Assembly: GCA_017302635.1 (NCBI GenBank)
Contig: JAFLCX010000001.1
Location: 1,302,001-1,366,000 of the forward strand
Source: Hyphomicrobiales bacterium
Lineage (GTDB): Bacteria; Pseudomonadota; Alphaproteobacteria; Rhizobiales; Beijerinckiaceae
Length of the DNA: 64,000 bases
Reading direction: 5' to 3'
Of the stretch, positions 20,786 to 30,250 are shown in pieces. Position 1 is the first letter of the stretch. Every line of letters starts with the position of its first letter. Below the pieces are notes generated by a model. That model worked only from the letters and a program-made list of their open reading frames with translations. It was not told the origin of the DNA and searched no databases. The position numbers and the translations under genes were made by a program.

Positions 20786-21949
20786 ATGTCAGCTGCCATC
20801 ATTGGCTGGGCGCATACGACGTTCGGCAAGAAGGAAGAGAGCCTCGAAGAGCTGGTGGTCAGCGTCGCCCGCGGCGCCATGGAACATGCCGGCATCGCCG
20901 CCGAGGCGGTCGACGAGATTTATCTCGGGCATTTCAATGCGGGTTTCTCACCACAGGATTTCACGGCTTCGCTCGTGCTGCAGGCCGATCCGGCCTTGCG
21001 ATTCAAGCCGACGACCCGAGTCGAGAATGCTTGCGCAACCGGCTCGGCGGCTGTGCATCAGGCAGCGAAGGCCATTGCCGCCAGGGCCGCGCGGATCACG
21101 CTCGTGGTGGGCGTCGAGCAGATGACGCGCACGCCGGGCCCCGAGATCGGTGCCAACCTCCTGAAAGCGTCCTATTTGCCGGAAGATGGCGACACCCCCG
21201 CCGGTTTTGCCGGCGTGTTCGGCAAGATCGCGGGCGGGTATTTCCAGCGCCACGGTGATCAATCCGATGCCCTCGCCGCCATTGCCGCCAAAAACCACAA
21301 GAATGGTGTCGCCAATCCCTACGCGCAGATGCGCAAGGATCTCGGCTATGAATTCTGCCGGGCCGAGTCGGAAAAGAACCCCTATGTCGCCGGACCGCTG
21401 AAGCGCACTGATTGCTCGCTCGTCTCCGATGGTGCGGCTGCGCTTGTGATCGCCGATATCGAAACCGCGATGCAGGCAAAACGGGCGGTGATGCTGCGCT
21501 CGCTTGCTCACGTGCAGGATTTCCTGCCGATGTCGAAGCGCGACATTCTCAGTTTCGAAGGCTGCGCACTGGCATGGAAAAAAGCTCTGGGTCAGGCAAA
21601 GCTTACGCTTGATGATCTCTCTTTTGTCGAGACGCACGATTGTTTCACCATTGCCGAACTCATCGAATATGAGGCGATGGGACTCACCAAACCGGGTGAA
21701 GGCAAGCGGGCCATTCTCGAGGGCTGGACGCAGAAAGATGGCAAGTTGCCGGTCAATGCCTCCGGTGGTCTCAAGGCCAAGGGGCACCCGATTGGCGCAA
21801 CCGGCGTTTCCATGCACGCGCTTTCGGCGATGCAGCTCTGTGGTGAAGCCGGCGAGATGCAGGTGAAGGACGCCAAACTTGGCGGCATCTTCAATATGGG
21901 TGGCGCAGCGGTGGCGAATTACGTCTCGGTGCTTGAGCGCATTCGCTGA
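20786..21949 (+). CDS. Thiolase-family protein (acetyl-CoA acetyltransferase-like)
   Basis: The 387-aa thiolase-fold protein carries the acyl-accepting cysteine in VENACATGSAAVH, the histidine in FVETHDCFTIAE and the signature GGLKAKGHPIGATG. It resembles the SCP-x/COG0183 thiolases used in fatty-acid or side-chain degradation rather than biosynthetic PhaA. The open frame extends 135 codons upstream, but AGGAGGAAA is 6 bases before the ATG at 20786 and the family begins there (MSAAIIGWAHTTFGK). It is divergent from dacF. Tandem palindromes upstream suggest repressor control. Confidence 0.9.
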   Translation: MSAAIIGWAHTTFGKKEESLEELVVSVARGAMEHAGIAAEAVDEIYLGHFNAGFSPQDFTASLVLQADPALRFKPTTRVENACATGSAAVHQAAKAIAARAARITLVVGVEQMTRTPGPEIGANLLKASYLPEDGDTPAGFAGVFGKIAGGYFQRHGDQSDALAAIAAKNHKNGVANPYAQMRKDLGYEFCRAESEKNPYVAGPLKRTDCSLVSDGAAALVIADIETAMQAKRAVMLRSLAHVQDFLPMSKRDILSFEGCALAWKKALGQAKLTLDDLSFVETHDCFTIAELIEYEAMGLTKPGEGKRAILEGWTQKDGKLPVNASGGLKAKGHPIGATGVSMHALSAMQLCGEAGEMQVKDAKLGGIFNMGGAAVANYVSVLERIR

Positions 21950-21976
21950 CTTGGGAAAATGTGGGGGGAGACTCCG

Positions 21977-23641
21977 ATGACGTCATGGAAGGCCATCGCG
22001 GGCATCATGCTCGCCCTCAATCTCGCGTCGGTCAATCTGGCCAGGGCACAGAACGCCCCGCGCAATCCCGACATCATCTCGACAACCGAAATTGCCAAGC
22101 AGAATGAAGCGGTGAAGCGGCGCTTCTCCGATGTGCCCGTCACGATGGTGGCCCCTTCGCTGGTGCCGGGACGAGATGACTTCACCACGGATAGCGAAGT
22201 GAAGTCCTTTATTGATGGCTTGAAGGCGAAATCAACACGCCTCGCTCTCCTGCCAATCGGCAAGTCGCAGCAAGGCCGCGACATGCAGGTTCTGCTCTTC
22301 ACGAGCGAAGGTAAGTCGAGTCTCGAAGAGGCGCGGGCGCTCAATCGCCCGGTTCTGTGGTTCATCGGCCAGCAGCATGGCAACGAGCCGGCGGGCGGCG
22401 AGGCGATGCTGGCGCTTGCCCACGAACTTGCGAGTGCCGAGAGCGCCACGATTCTGTCACGCGTCACGGTGGCCATTGTGCCGCGCGCCAATCCGGACGG
22501 CGCGGCGGCTTTCACGCGCGGCGGGGCCAATCGCGCCGATCTCAACCGCGATCATCTGCTGATGCTCCAGCCCGAGACGCTCGCCATCCACGCGGCCATG
22601 TCGAAACTGCCGCCTGATGTCGTGTTTGATCATCACGAATTTTCAGTCGTGAACCGCTGGATCGAGAAATTTAACGCGATTCAGGCTGTTGATGCGATGG
22701 TGCTCCATGCGACCAACCCGATGGTGCCGGTTGAAATCTCGAACCTGGCCGAGAAGCTCTACAGACCGGCGGTTGAGCAAGCGCTGAAGGCTTCCGGCCT
22801 CTCGATGTTCTGGTATTACACGACCAGCAATCGCCGATCCGACACCGTCGTCTCAATGGGTGGCAACAACCCGAGCATCGCGCGCAATGCATTCGGGTTG
22901 AGGGGCGCGGTGTCCTTCCTGATTGAAACGCGCGGTGTTGGAATCGGGCGCGAAGGTTGGCAGCGTCGTGTGGCGACGCATCTCCTCGCCGCGAGGGCGG
23001 TGCTTCAGGCCAGCGCCGATCAGGCTTCGGAGCTTCGCAAGGTCATTGATGCCGGCCGCATTTCTTCGGCAAAAGCCGAAGCCGATCTGGTTATTGCAGC
23101 GAAAATCCCGGCGCGAACCGTCACAATTCCGCTTCTCGACCCCGAAAGCGGTACAGACAAGCCTGTTGAGGTGCAGTTTCAGGATAGCCGTGTGATCGAA
23201 CCGACAACCACACGTCCGCGCGCGGCTGGATATCTGGTGCAAGGTGATGATCGTGATGCCGTTCTCCGGCTGAGGCTTCTGGGCATTCGCCTGTGTCGCG
23301 TGAGCGAGGCGCGAAAGATTGAGGTGATCAGCTATCAGCTGGACAGTGTGCGTCCGCCGACCGACCGCGAAAGCATCAACCCGGATCAGGCCATCAAGGC
23401 GACCCTGGTGAAGACCAGCCTCGATCTGCAGCCGGGGATGCTCTTCGTGCCTATGGCACAGGCTGGCGCAGGGCTCGTGGCGGCGACGCTGGAGCCGGAC
23501 ACACCGGGCTCTTATGTCAGCGTCGGGATCATCCCGATCGCCGCAGCGGCCAAGGTCGCTCCAGTCTATGCGCTGCCGCGCGGAACAGCGCTTGGCCTCC
23601 GTGCGGACACGCCGGGTGATCGGAGCGTCTGCGAGGAGTGA
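21977..23641 (+). CDS. Secreted M14-family metallocarboxypeptidase
   Basis: The 554-aa protein has a signal peptide (MTSWKAIAGIMLALNLASVN...RAQ). In the M14 domain the zinc ligands are visible in GQQHGNEPAGGEAML (HxxE) and in FDHHEF (third ligand); IETRG is a candidate for the catalytic glutamate region. After about residue 350 there is a C-terminal extension of unassigned beta-rich sequence. ATG at 21977 is chosen over the one at 21959 because GGGGGGAG lies just upstream and the signal peptide then starts properly. It overlaps the MFS gene (TGATG), so the peptidase and transporter may handle the same peptide-derived substrate; that is inference. Confidence 0.85.
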   Translation: MTSWKAIAGIMLALNLASVNLARAQNAPRNPDIISTTEIAKQNEAVKRRFSDVPVTMVAPSLVPGRDDFTTDSEVKSFIDGLKAKSTRLALLPIGKSQQGRDMQVLLFTSEGKSSLEEARALNRPVLWFIGQQHGNEPAGGEAMLALAHELASAESATILSRVTVAIVPRANPDGAAAFTRGGANRADLNRDHLLMLQPETLAIHAAMSKLPPDVVFDHHEFSVVNRWIEKFNAIQAVDAMVLHATNPMVPVEISNLAEKLYRPAVEQALKASGLSMFWYYTTSNRRSDTVVSMGGNNPSIARNAFGLRGAVSFLIETRGVGIGREGWQRRVATHLLAARAVLQASADQASELRKVIDAGRISSAKAEADLVIAAKIPARTVTIPLLDPESGTDKPVEVQFQDSRVIEPTTTRPRAAGYLVQGDDRDAVLRLRLLGIRLCRVSEARKIEVISYQLDSVRPPTDRESINPDQAIKATLVKTSLDLQPGMLFVPMAQAGAGLVAATLEPDTPGSYVSVGIIPIAAAAKVAPVYALPRGTALGLRADTPGDRSVCEE

Positions 23642-24858
23642 TGGAGCATTTTTCCGTTGGTCGGCGGCGCGCGGTGTTCGCCGCGGTCGCTACTGGCTAC
23701 ATTCTCAGCCAGTTCTATCGCTCCTTCCTCACGGTGGTGGTGGATGAACTGACGCGTGATCTCGGCATCGGCTCGAAGGAATTCGGCGCGCTGGGCGCGG
23801 CGTGGTTCTTTACCTTCGCCGCGATGCAGATTCCGGTCGGGATCTGGCTCGATCGCTTCGGAGCGCGCCGGACGATGCTGACCATGATGGGCATGGCCGT
23901 TGCAGGCGCGATCCTGTTCGCGGTCGCGAATGGCTTCTGGATGGCGGCGGCCGGCATGGCTCTCATCGGCTTTGGCTGCGCGCCGATTCTGATGGGCGCA
24001 TTCTATTTTTTCGCACGGACCGAAGCGCCAGCCCGTTTCGCAGTGCTGTCCTCGGTATTCCTGGGCGTCGGCTTGCTCGGCGGGCTTCTCGCCGCCGCGC
24101 CGCTTGCGCTGCTGGTGAAGGCAGTTGGGTGGCGCGCGGCGTTTTTCGGCATGGCGGGGATCACATTTCTCTCGCTCATGCTGATCGCGATCGTGTTTCG
24201 CGATCCGCCTCGACTGGCGAGCGAAGACGAGGAGGGCGGGATGCTTGAAGCCTTGCGCGTCCTGCTCAGGGCACCCGGAATGCCCGCGATCCTGATGCTC
24301 AGCCTGGTTGTCTCCGGCGCTGTCTGGACCGAGCGATCCTTGTGGATCGGTCCTTTTTTTGGCGAAGTGCATGGGCTGGACCCGATTGCACGCGGCCATG
24401 TCGCGCTGGCGATGGGGACGGCGATGACGCTGTGTGCCTTGCTCGCCGGGCCGATTGCCGGCTGGGTCGGCCAGCCGAAATACGTGACTTTGGCTGGCAC
24501 CATGATTGCGTCCACAGCATTTCTCGCCCTCGCCCTGATGCCTGACGCGCCGCTGATGCTCGCGGTGGTTCTCGTTTGCCAGATTGGGCTTTTCGGCGCG
24601 ACCTATGCCGTGATGGTGGGCCATGCCCGGCTTTTCATGCCGCAACATGTGATTGGTCGGGGCATCACGCTGATCAATTTCATCAACATCGGCGGTACGG
24701 GCCTGATGCAATATGGTTCGGGCGCCTATGTGGCGCATCTCAAGGCGACCGGATTGCCAGCCGGACAGGTTTTCTCAAGCCTGCATCTTGCTTTCGGATG
24801 TCTGATGCTGGTGGGAGCGCTGGTTTACGCTAGCGCACCGGCCCGGCCAAAACCGTGA
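23641..24858 (+). CDS. MFS transporter
   Basis: The 405-aa membrane protein has twelve predicted segments. The loop between segments 2 and 3 reads GIWLDRFGARRTML, the classic MFS motif. A GAGGAG ribosome-binding site inside the end of the peptidase gene precedes the ATG that overlaps its stop codon, so a GTG one codon earlier is less likely. Substrate unknown; coupling to a secreted carboxypeptidase suggests uptake of amino acids or small organic acids. It abuts the convergent CNNM gene with no spacing. Confidence 0.85.
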   Translation: MEHFSVGRRRAVFAAVATGYILSQFYRSFLTVVVDELTRDLGIGSKEFGALGAAWFFTFAAMQIPVGIWLDRFGARRTMLTMMGMAVAGAILFAVANGFWMAAAGMALIGFGCAPILMGAFYFFARTEAPARFAVLSSVFLGVGLLGGLLAAAPLALLVKAVGWRAAFFGMAGITFLSLMLIAIVFRDPPRLASEDEEGGMLEALRVLLRAPGMPAILMLSLVVSGAVWTERSLWIGPFFGEVHGLDPIARGHVALAMGTAMTLCALLAGPIAGWVGQPKYVTLAGTMIASTAFLALALMPDAPLMLAVVLVCQIGLFGATYAVMVGHARLFMPQHVIGRGITLINFINIGGTGLMQYGSGAYVAHLKATGLPAGQVFSSLHLAFGCLMLVGALVYASAPARPKP

Positions 24859-26157
24859 TCATGTCTCGATCGTGATCACCCGGCTGAACAGCAGCTTGTC
24901 GATCCGTCGGCCGTCCATATCGATGATCTCGACGCGCCAGCCGGCGAACTCCACGATCTCGCCTTCCTTGGGGATGCGCCCGAATTCCTCGAGTGCCAGC
25001 CCGGCTACCGTGTGAAAGCGCGCATCGGAAGGCGCCTCGACCCCGAGTTCCTTTTCCAGATCGTCGATTTCCGTCCTTCCGTCCACGAGATAGCTGCCAT
25101 CGGAGCGGGCGATGATGAGCCGGGTTTCGACATCATGCTCTTCGGGGATGTCGCCGGTGATCGCCTCCAGCACGTCCGTCAGGGTCACCACCCCTTCGAA
25201 AGTGCCGAACTCATCCAGCACGAAAGCGAAATGGTTGCGCTTCTCGCGGAACAGTTCGAGCAGATCGAGCACGGAGGAAGAATCCGGCACGAAGATCGGC
25301 TCGCGCACGTTCTTTTCGATATCGAGCGGCTTGCCCTCGAGCAGGATGTCGAGAAGGTCCTTCTTGTGCACAAAGCCGAGCGGCTCGTCGATCGAGCCGC
25401 CCTTGGCCACGACCACGCGGCTGTAGGGGCACTGGCGCAACTCGGCGCGCACGACCTTTGGGTCATCCGCCACATCGATCCAGTAGACGGCGGAGCGCCG
25501 GGTCATGATCTGGGTGACGGGGCGTTCCGCCAGGCCGATCACCTCATGCACCATAGCCTGCTCTGCGGGGTCGATCAGGCCCGATTGCGTTCCTTCTTCC
25601 AGCATGGTCTCCACCTCCTCCTCGGTCACCTTCTGGTCGCGTTCGCGGCGGATTCGCAGGAAGCGGAGGATCATGGCCGTTGAGGCGGAGAGCAGCACCA
25701 CAAAGGGGCGGGCTGCCGCGGCAATCGCGCTGATCGGCCGGGCCACGCGTGCGGCGATGGTTTCGGGATACGCCAGCGCGATGCGCTTCGGAACCAGTTC
25801 TCCGAGCACGATCGAGAGGAAGGTGATGCCGAGCACGACGGTCGTGTAGGCAACCGGCTCGGCGTAGCGGGCAATCAGCGGGAATGTATCAAGGTATTCC
25901 GCAAGCTTCTGGCCCAGAGTCGCCGTGCCGAACGCGCCCGCTCCGACACCCACGAGAGTGATGCCGATCTGAACGGCCGAGAGGAACCGAGATGGTTCCT
26001 GCCCCAGTTCGAGCGCACGCCGCGCTCCGATGCTGCCCGCTTCGGCCATGGCCTCAAGCCGCACGCGCCGAGCGGAGACGATCGCCATTTCCGACATGGA
26101 GAAGAAGCCGTTGACGAAAGTCAGAACGAGAACAATCAGAAGTTCAACGGCGAGCAT
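24859..26157 (-). CDS. CNNM/CorC-like protein (hemolysin-family, DUF21-CBS-CorC_HlyC)
   Basis: The 432-aa protein has a DUF21/CNNM membrane domain (about 1-190), a CBS pair (about 205-335; MTRRSAVYWID and LTDVLEAITGDIP) and a C-terminal CorC_HlyC domain (about 350-428). Members act in Mg2+/Co2+ efflux or tolerance; the old name hemolysin is misleading. It is downstream of bolA on the same strand (about 100 bases). Its stop codon and that of the convergent MFS gene together form TGATCA. Confidence 0.9.
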   Translation of the reverse strand: MLAVELLIVLVLTFVNGFFSMSEMAIVSARRVRLEAMAEAGSIGARRALELGQEPSRFLSAVQIGITLVGVGAGAFGTATLGQKLAEYLDTFPLIARYAEPVAYTTVVLGITFLSIVLGELVPKRIALAYPETIAARVARPISAIAAAARPFVVLLSASTAMILRFLRIRRERDQKVTEEEVETMLEEGTQSGLIDPAEQAMVHEVIGLAERPVTQIMTRRSAVYWIDVADDPKVVRAELRQCPYSRVVVAKGGSIDEPLGFVHKKDLLDILLEGKPLDIEKNVREPIFVPDSSSVLDLLELFREKRNHFAFVLDEFGTFEGVVTLTDVLEAITGDIPEEHDVETRLIIARSDGSYLVDGRTEIDDLEKELGVEAPSDARFHTVAGLALEEFGRIPKEGEIVEFAGWRVEIIDMDGRRIDKLLFSRVITIET

Positions 26158-26254
26158 CGAGGTTGGAACATCAGTTGGATGGGCCGGAAAATCCGGCCCG
26201 AGGGCTGCTCTTCATCATGCCGGGGCCAGAATGTCCAGCTTTATGGCGTGTCGC

Positions 26255-26521
26255 TCAGGCTTCCGAACTGCCGCGCGAAACCACAGCCAGCGCGTGCAAT
26301 CCCTTCTCGAATTCCGGCTTGAGCAAGGCATTCACGCGCCGGTGCTGCTCGATGCGGCTCATGTGATCGAACGCGGCCGAGCGGATGATCACCCTGAAAT
26401 GCGTGTCCCCGCCCTCGCGCCAGCCACCATGGCCGCGATGTTGCTCGCTCTCGTCGATGACCTCCAGCGCGATCGGCTGAAGGGCCTGAAGATGGGCGAT
26501 GATCCGTTCTCTCATGCTCAT
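26255..26521 (-). CDS. bolA: BolA-family protein
   Basis: The 88-aa single-domain protein has the class II KH-like fold of BolA: MRERIIAHLQALQPIALEV then HRGHGG, DTHFRVIIRSAAFDHMSRIE and the conserved QHRRVNALL (usual form HRxVxxxL). The conserved histidine that helps bind a [2Fe-2S] cluster with a monothiol glutaredoxin is present. BolA proteins act in iron-sulfur trafficking and iron regulation. It is divergent from the J-domain gene (131 bases), an arrangement common in Hyphomicrobiales. Confidence 0.92.
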   Translation of the reverse strand: MSMRERIIAHLQALQPIALEVIDESEQHRGHGGWREGGDTHFRVIIRSAAFDHMSRIEQHRRVNALLKPEFEKGLHALAVVSRGSSEA

Positions 26522-26652
26522 GGGCGAGGCTTAATCTGTTGCTCGAAATTCGACAAGCCGGACGAAAGGCCACAGCTTCGGCTTGCCGCAAGGGGGGTGG
26601 AACGCCTACCTTGTGCGATCCGTGATTTGAATGATCCAGAAACACCCTCGTC

Positions 26653-27255
26653 ATGAATCTCAATTCGCCCCTTTTTGACAAGGTTCGCACCCGGCCGGTG
26701 GCCGAGGAGGCGCGGCCGAATGAGGAGCGTGGCTGCCAGTATCCGGGCTGCCAGCGCAAGGGCGATTTCCGCGCGCCGCGCGGTCGCGATTATGAAGGGC
26801 AGTACCTCTTCTTCTGCATCGACCATGTCCGCGAATACAACCAGACCTACAATTATTTCAACGGCATGTCGGATGCTGCGGTGCAGGCGTTCATGAAAGA
26901 CGCTCTGACAGGCCATCGCCCGACTTGGGCCAGCGGCGTAAACGGTGCTCCTGAGCCTTCCGCCACGAAGATCGATTCTGCTGCCATCCTGCGCGAGCGG
27001 ATCGAACGCCTGCGGCGGATGCGCGCGGAGGCACAGGCTCAAAGCTCGAAAAAGCGGGTTGGCAAGCTCGCCCTGAAGGCCCTCGAAAGCTTGGGGCTTG
27101 ACGAAACTGCTGACAAGGCGTCAGTGCGTCGTCGTTTCAAGGAAATGGCCAAGCGCCTTCACCCCGATCTCAATGACGGGGATCGTTCGCGCGAGGACAA
27201 ATTGCGCGTGATTATCGACGCCTATAATTACTTGAAAACCGTCGGCTTCGCCTGA
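26653..27255 (+). CDS. DnaJ-domain protein (C-terminal J domain)
   Basis: The 200-aa protein has a J domain at its C terminus (about 135-200), including the HPD motif in RLHPDLNDG needed to stimulate Hsp70. The N-terminal part contains CQYPGC and FFCIDH, possible zinc ligands, and FRAPRGRDYEGQYLFF. This J-at-the-end layout next to bolA and cobS is typical of alphaproteobacteria. Its partner is presumably DnaK or HscA, but the client is unknown. No clear ribosome-binding site precedes the ATG. Confidence 0.88.
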   Translation: MNLNSPLFDKVRTRPVAEEARPNEERGCQYPGCQRKGDFRAPRGRDYEGQYLFFCIDHVREYNQTYNYFNGMSDAAVQAFMKDALTGHRPTWASGVNGAPEPSATKIDSAAILRERIERLRRMRAEAQAQSSKKRVGKLALKALESLGLDETADKASVRRRFKEMAKRLHPDLNDGDRSREDKLRVIIDAYNYLKTVGFA

Positions 27256-27318
27256 AGACCGACTCAACGTGATGCAAGATCGGCGCGCCCAGTCCCCCGA
27301 GGCGGCCGGAGGTGATGA

Positions 27319-28326
27319 ATGTCCGTGACGGCCCTCGCGAGTACCCCCTCTTCCGATGCGATCCCCGGCGAACCCGATACCATGGTCAGCGCCAAGAAAC
27401 TTTTTGGCATCGAGACCAGCCTCGAAGTTCCCGCCTATTCGAAAACCTCCGAGAATGTGCCGGAGACTGACCCCGATTACCTCTTTGATCGTGACACCAC
27501 GCTCGCGATCCTCGCAGGGTTCGCCTTCAACCGCCGCGTGATGGTCACGGGCTATCACGGCACGGGCAAATCGACGCATATCGAGCAGGTCGCGGCGCGC
27601 CTCAACTGGCCGTGCATCCGCATCAACCTCGACAGTCATGTCAGTCGCATCGATCTTGTTGGCAAGGATGCGATTGTCCTGAAAGACGGTAAGCAGATCA
27701 CGGAATTCAAGGACGGCATCCTGCCTTGGGCCTATCAGCGCAATATCGCGCTCGTCTTCGATGAATATGATGCGGGCCGCCCGGATGTGATGTTCGTGAT
27801 CCAGCGCGTGCTGGAAAGCTCGGGCCGGCTTACGCTGCTCGATCAGAGCCGCGTCATCCGCCCGCACAAGGCCTTCCGGCTGTTCGCGACGGCCAACACG
27901 GTCGGGCTGGGCGATACCTCCGGGCTCTATCATGGCACGCAGCAGATCAACCAGGCGCAGATGGACCGCTGGTCCATCGTGACGGTGCTGAACTATCTCG
28001 CGCACGACAAGGAGGTCGATATCGTCCTCTCCAAGGCGAAGCATTACCAGAACAAGGAAGGACGTGAGACCGTGAACCGCATGGTGCGCGTGGCGGACCT
28101 CACCCGGCAGGCTTTCATGAACGGCGAGCTTTCGACCGTGATGTCGCCGCGCACGGTCATCACCTGGGCCGAGAACGCCGCGATTTTCGGCGATATCGGC
28201 TTCGCCTTCCGCCTTACCTTCCTCAACAAGTGCGATGAGCTGGAGCGGCAATTGGTGGCCGAGTTCTACCAGCGCTCCTTCGGTGTGGAGTTGAAGGAAA
28301 GCGCGGTCAATGTCGCGCTGAGCTGA
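27319..28326 (+). CDS. cobS: Aerobic cobaltochelatase subunit CobS
   Basis: AAA+ ATPase of the CobNST cobaltochelatase, which inserts Co2+ into hydrogenobyrinic acid a,c-diamide in aerobic cobalamin synthesis. The 335-aa protein has Walker [13 protein letters not shown] (about residue 83) and Walker B ALVFDEYD (about 145). GGAGGTGAT, nearly the full anti-Shine-Dalgarno complement, precedes the ATG. It is one base from cobT. The large subunit cobN is not in the window, as is usual in Hyphomicrobiales, where cobST are separate. Confidence 0.96.
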   Translation: MSVTALASTPSSDAIPGEPDTMVSAKKLFGIETSLEVPAYSKTSENVPETDPDYLFDRDTTLAILAGFAFNRRVMVTGYHGTGKSTHIEQVAARLNWPCIRINLDSHVSRIDLVGKDAIVLKDGKQITEFKDGILPWAYQRNIALVFDEYDAGRPDVMFVIQRVLESSGRLTLLDQSRVIRPHKAFRLFATANTVGLGDTSGLYHGTQQINQAQMDRWSIVTVLNYLAHDKEVDIVLSKAKHYQNKEGRETVNRMVRVADLTRQAFMNGELSTVMSPRTVITWAENAAIFGDIGFAFRLTFLNKCDELERQLVAEFYQRSFGVELKESAVNVALS

Positions 28327-28327
28327 C

Positions 28328-30250
28328 ATGACCACCAGCAACCGCAAGCCGGGACAGCCGGAACCCTCGCCTACCGAGCCGCTGAAGAAGGCAGTGTCCT
28401 CGGCCCTGCGCGCGATGGCGGGCAAGGAGGAGGTGGAGGTACAGTTCGCAGCCGACCGCCCCTCGCTGATCGATGCGGGCGAGACGGCCCGCGCCCGCCT
28501 GCCGGAACCGCCGCGCAAGCCTTCGGCCAAGGATGTCGCGATCCTGCGCGGACATGCGGATAGTTATGCGCTGAAGCTCGCGCTGCATGATCAGAAGCTT
28601 CATCGCCGCTCGGCGCCCGATGCGCCGGATGCGCGCAAGGTGTTCGATGCGGTGGAGCAGGCGCGCTGTGACGCGATCGGCGCGCAGCGTATGATGGGCG
28701 TTGGCACGAATATCAGTGCGATGCTGGAAGACCGCTACGCCCGCGCCAATCTGGCTGAGGTCTCGCAGATTGGCGATGCGCCCATCGAGGATGCCCTCGC
28801 CATGCTGGTGCGCGAGCGCCTCACCGGCCTCACCCCGCCCGCATCGGCCCAGAAGCTCACCGATCTGTGGCGTGAACGGCTGGAGGAAAAGGCCGGCAAA
28901 ACCCTCGATCAGCTCGCCGGGCAGGTGCAGGATCAGCAAGCCTTTTCGAAGCTCGTGCATCAGATGCTGGTGAACCTCGGGCTGGAAGAGGGCGATCCGC
29001 TCGGCTCGGATGATGACGACCAGAAATCCGACGAGCAGGACGAGCAGGGCGAGCAGGACCCGCAGGAAGGCCAGGACGGCGAAACCGAGGAGCAGGACGG
29101 TTTCGACATGCAGGACACCGAGGCGCTCTCGGAGGAGCAATCCGAAGGCGCGCAGGAAGCAGCTGATGCTCCGCCCGGTGAATTCCCGGACGATGCCGAG
29201 ATGGTCGATGCCGAGGAGCCCGCCGAGGCCTCCCGCCCGCCGCAGAACAACGCCAACAACCGCAATCTCTCGGACTACAAGGCCTACACCACCAAATACG
29301 ACGAGACGATTGCGGCGGAAGAATTGTGTGATGCCGAGGAGCTTGAGCGCCTGCGTGCCTATCTCGACAAGCAATTGGCCGCCTTGCAGGGCGTTGTCTC
29401 GCGTCTCGCGAACCGGCTTCAGCGCAAATTGCTCGCGCAGCAGAGCCGCGCCTGGGAGTTCGACCTCGAAGAAGGCACGCTCGATCCCGCACGCCTGACG
29501 CGCGTCATCATTGATGACATGCGCGGCACCTTCGCGCCGCTCTCCTTCAAGCGCGAGAAGGACACAAATTTCCGCGATACGGTGGTCACGCTCCTGATCG
29601 ACAATTCCGGCTCGATGCGCGGCCGGCCTATAACGGTTGCGGCGACCTGTGCCGATATCCTCGCGCGCACGCTCGAGCGGTGCGGCGTGAAGGTCGAGAT
29701 TCTGGGGTTCACCACCAAGGCGTGGAAAGGCGGGCAGAGCCGCGAAGCCTGGCTGCAATCGGGCAAGCCGGCCAATCCGGGCCGCCTCAATGATCTGCGC
29801 CACGTGATCTACAAGAGTGCCGATGCACCGTGGCGGCGCGCGCGACGCAATCTCGGCCTGATGATGCGCGAGGGCCTGCTGAAAGAGAACATCGACGGCG
29901 AGGCGCTCGACTGGGCGCATAACCGTCTGCTTGCGCGCTCGGAGCAGCGGAAGATCCTGATGATGATTTCCGATGGCGCGCCGGTCGATGACACCACCTT
30001 GTCGGTCAATTCCGGCAATTATCTCGAACGGCATCTGCGGCAGGTGATCGAGGAGATCGAGACACGTTCTCCGGTGGAACTCATCGCCATCGGCATCGGA
30101 CATGATGTCACGCGCTATTATCGCCGCGCCGTCACCATCGTTGATGCCGAGGAACTTGGTGGCGTGATGACCGAGAAACTTGCCGAGCTTTTCAGCGAGG
30201 ATGCGCGGCCAACCGCTGGGTCTGGAACGTCGAAGAGGCGCGCGGCCTGA
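28328..30250 (+). CDS. cobT: Aerobic cobaltochelatase subunit CobT
   Basis: Partner of CobS in the ring-shaped ATPase part of cobaltochelatase. The 640-aa protein has an N-terminal domain, a very acidic low-complexity stretch (about 220-310, mostly Asp, Glu, Gln) and a C-terminal von Willebrand A domain with the metal-ion-dependent site DNSGSMRG (about 423). The stop overlaps the next ATG (TGATG). A long frame on the opposite strand across the whole gene is a composition artefact of the acidic repeat. Confidence 0.96.
   Translation: MTTSNRKPGQPEPSPTEPLKKAVSSALRAMAGKEEVEVQFAADRPSLIDAGETARARLPEPPRKPSAKDVAILRGHADSYALKLALHDQKLHRRSAPDAPDARKVFDAVEQARCDAIGAQRMMGVGTNISAMLEDRYARANLAEVSQIGDAPIEDALAMLVRERLTGLTPPASAQKLTDLWRERLEEKAGKTLDQLAGQVQDQQAFSKLVHQMLVNLGLEEGDPLGSDDDDQKSDEQDEQGEQDPQEGQDGETEEQDGFDMQDTEALSEEQSEGAQEAADAPPGEFPDDAEMVDAEEPAEASRPPQNNANNRNLSDYKAYTTKYDETIAAEELCDAEELERLRAYLDKQLAALQGVVSRLANRLQRKLLAQQSRAWEFDLEEGTLDPARLTRVIIDDMRGTFAPLSFKREKDTNFRDTVVTLLIDNSGSMRGRPITVAATCADILARTLERCGVKVEILGFTTKAWKGGQSREAWLQSGKPANPGRLNDLRHVIYKSADAPWRRARRNLGLMMREGLLKENIDGEALDWAHNRLLARSEQRKILMMISDGAPVDDTTLSVNSGNYLERHLRQVIEEIETRSPVELIAIGIGHDVTRYYRRAVTIVDAEELGGVMTEKLAELFSEDARPTAGSGTSKRRAA

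Noticed and set aside
23566..24738. 390-codon minus-strand frame across the MFS gene
   Set aside because: Extremely rich in Arg, His and Gln, as expected from the reverse of a membrane-protein gene.
27256..27318. Possible cobalamin riboswitch before cobS
   Set aside because: The gap to the J-domain gene is only 63 bases and has no B12-box-like sequence.
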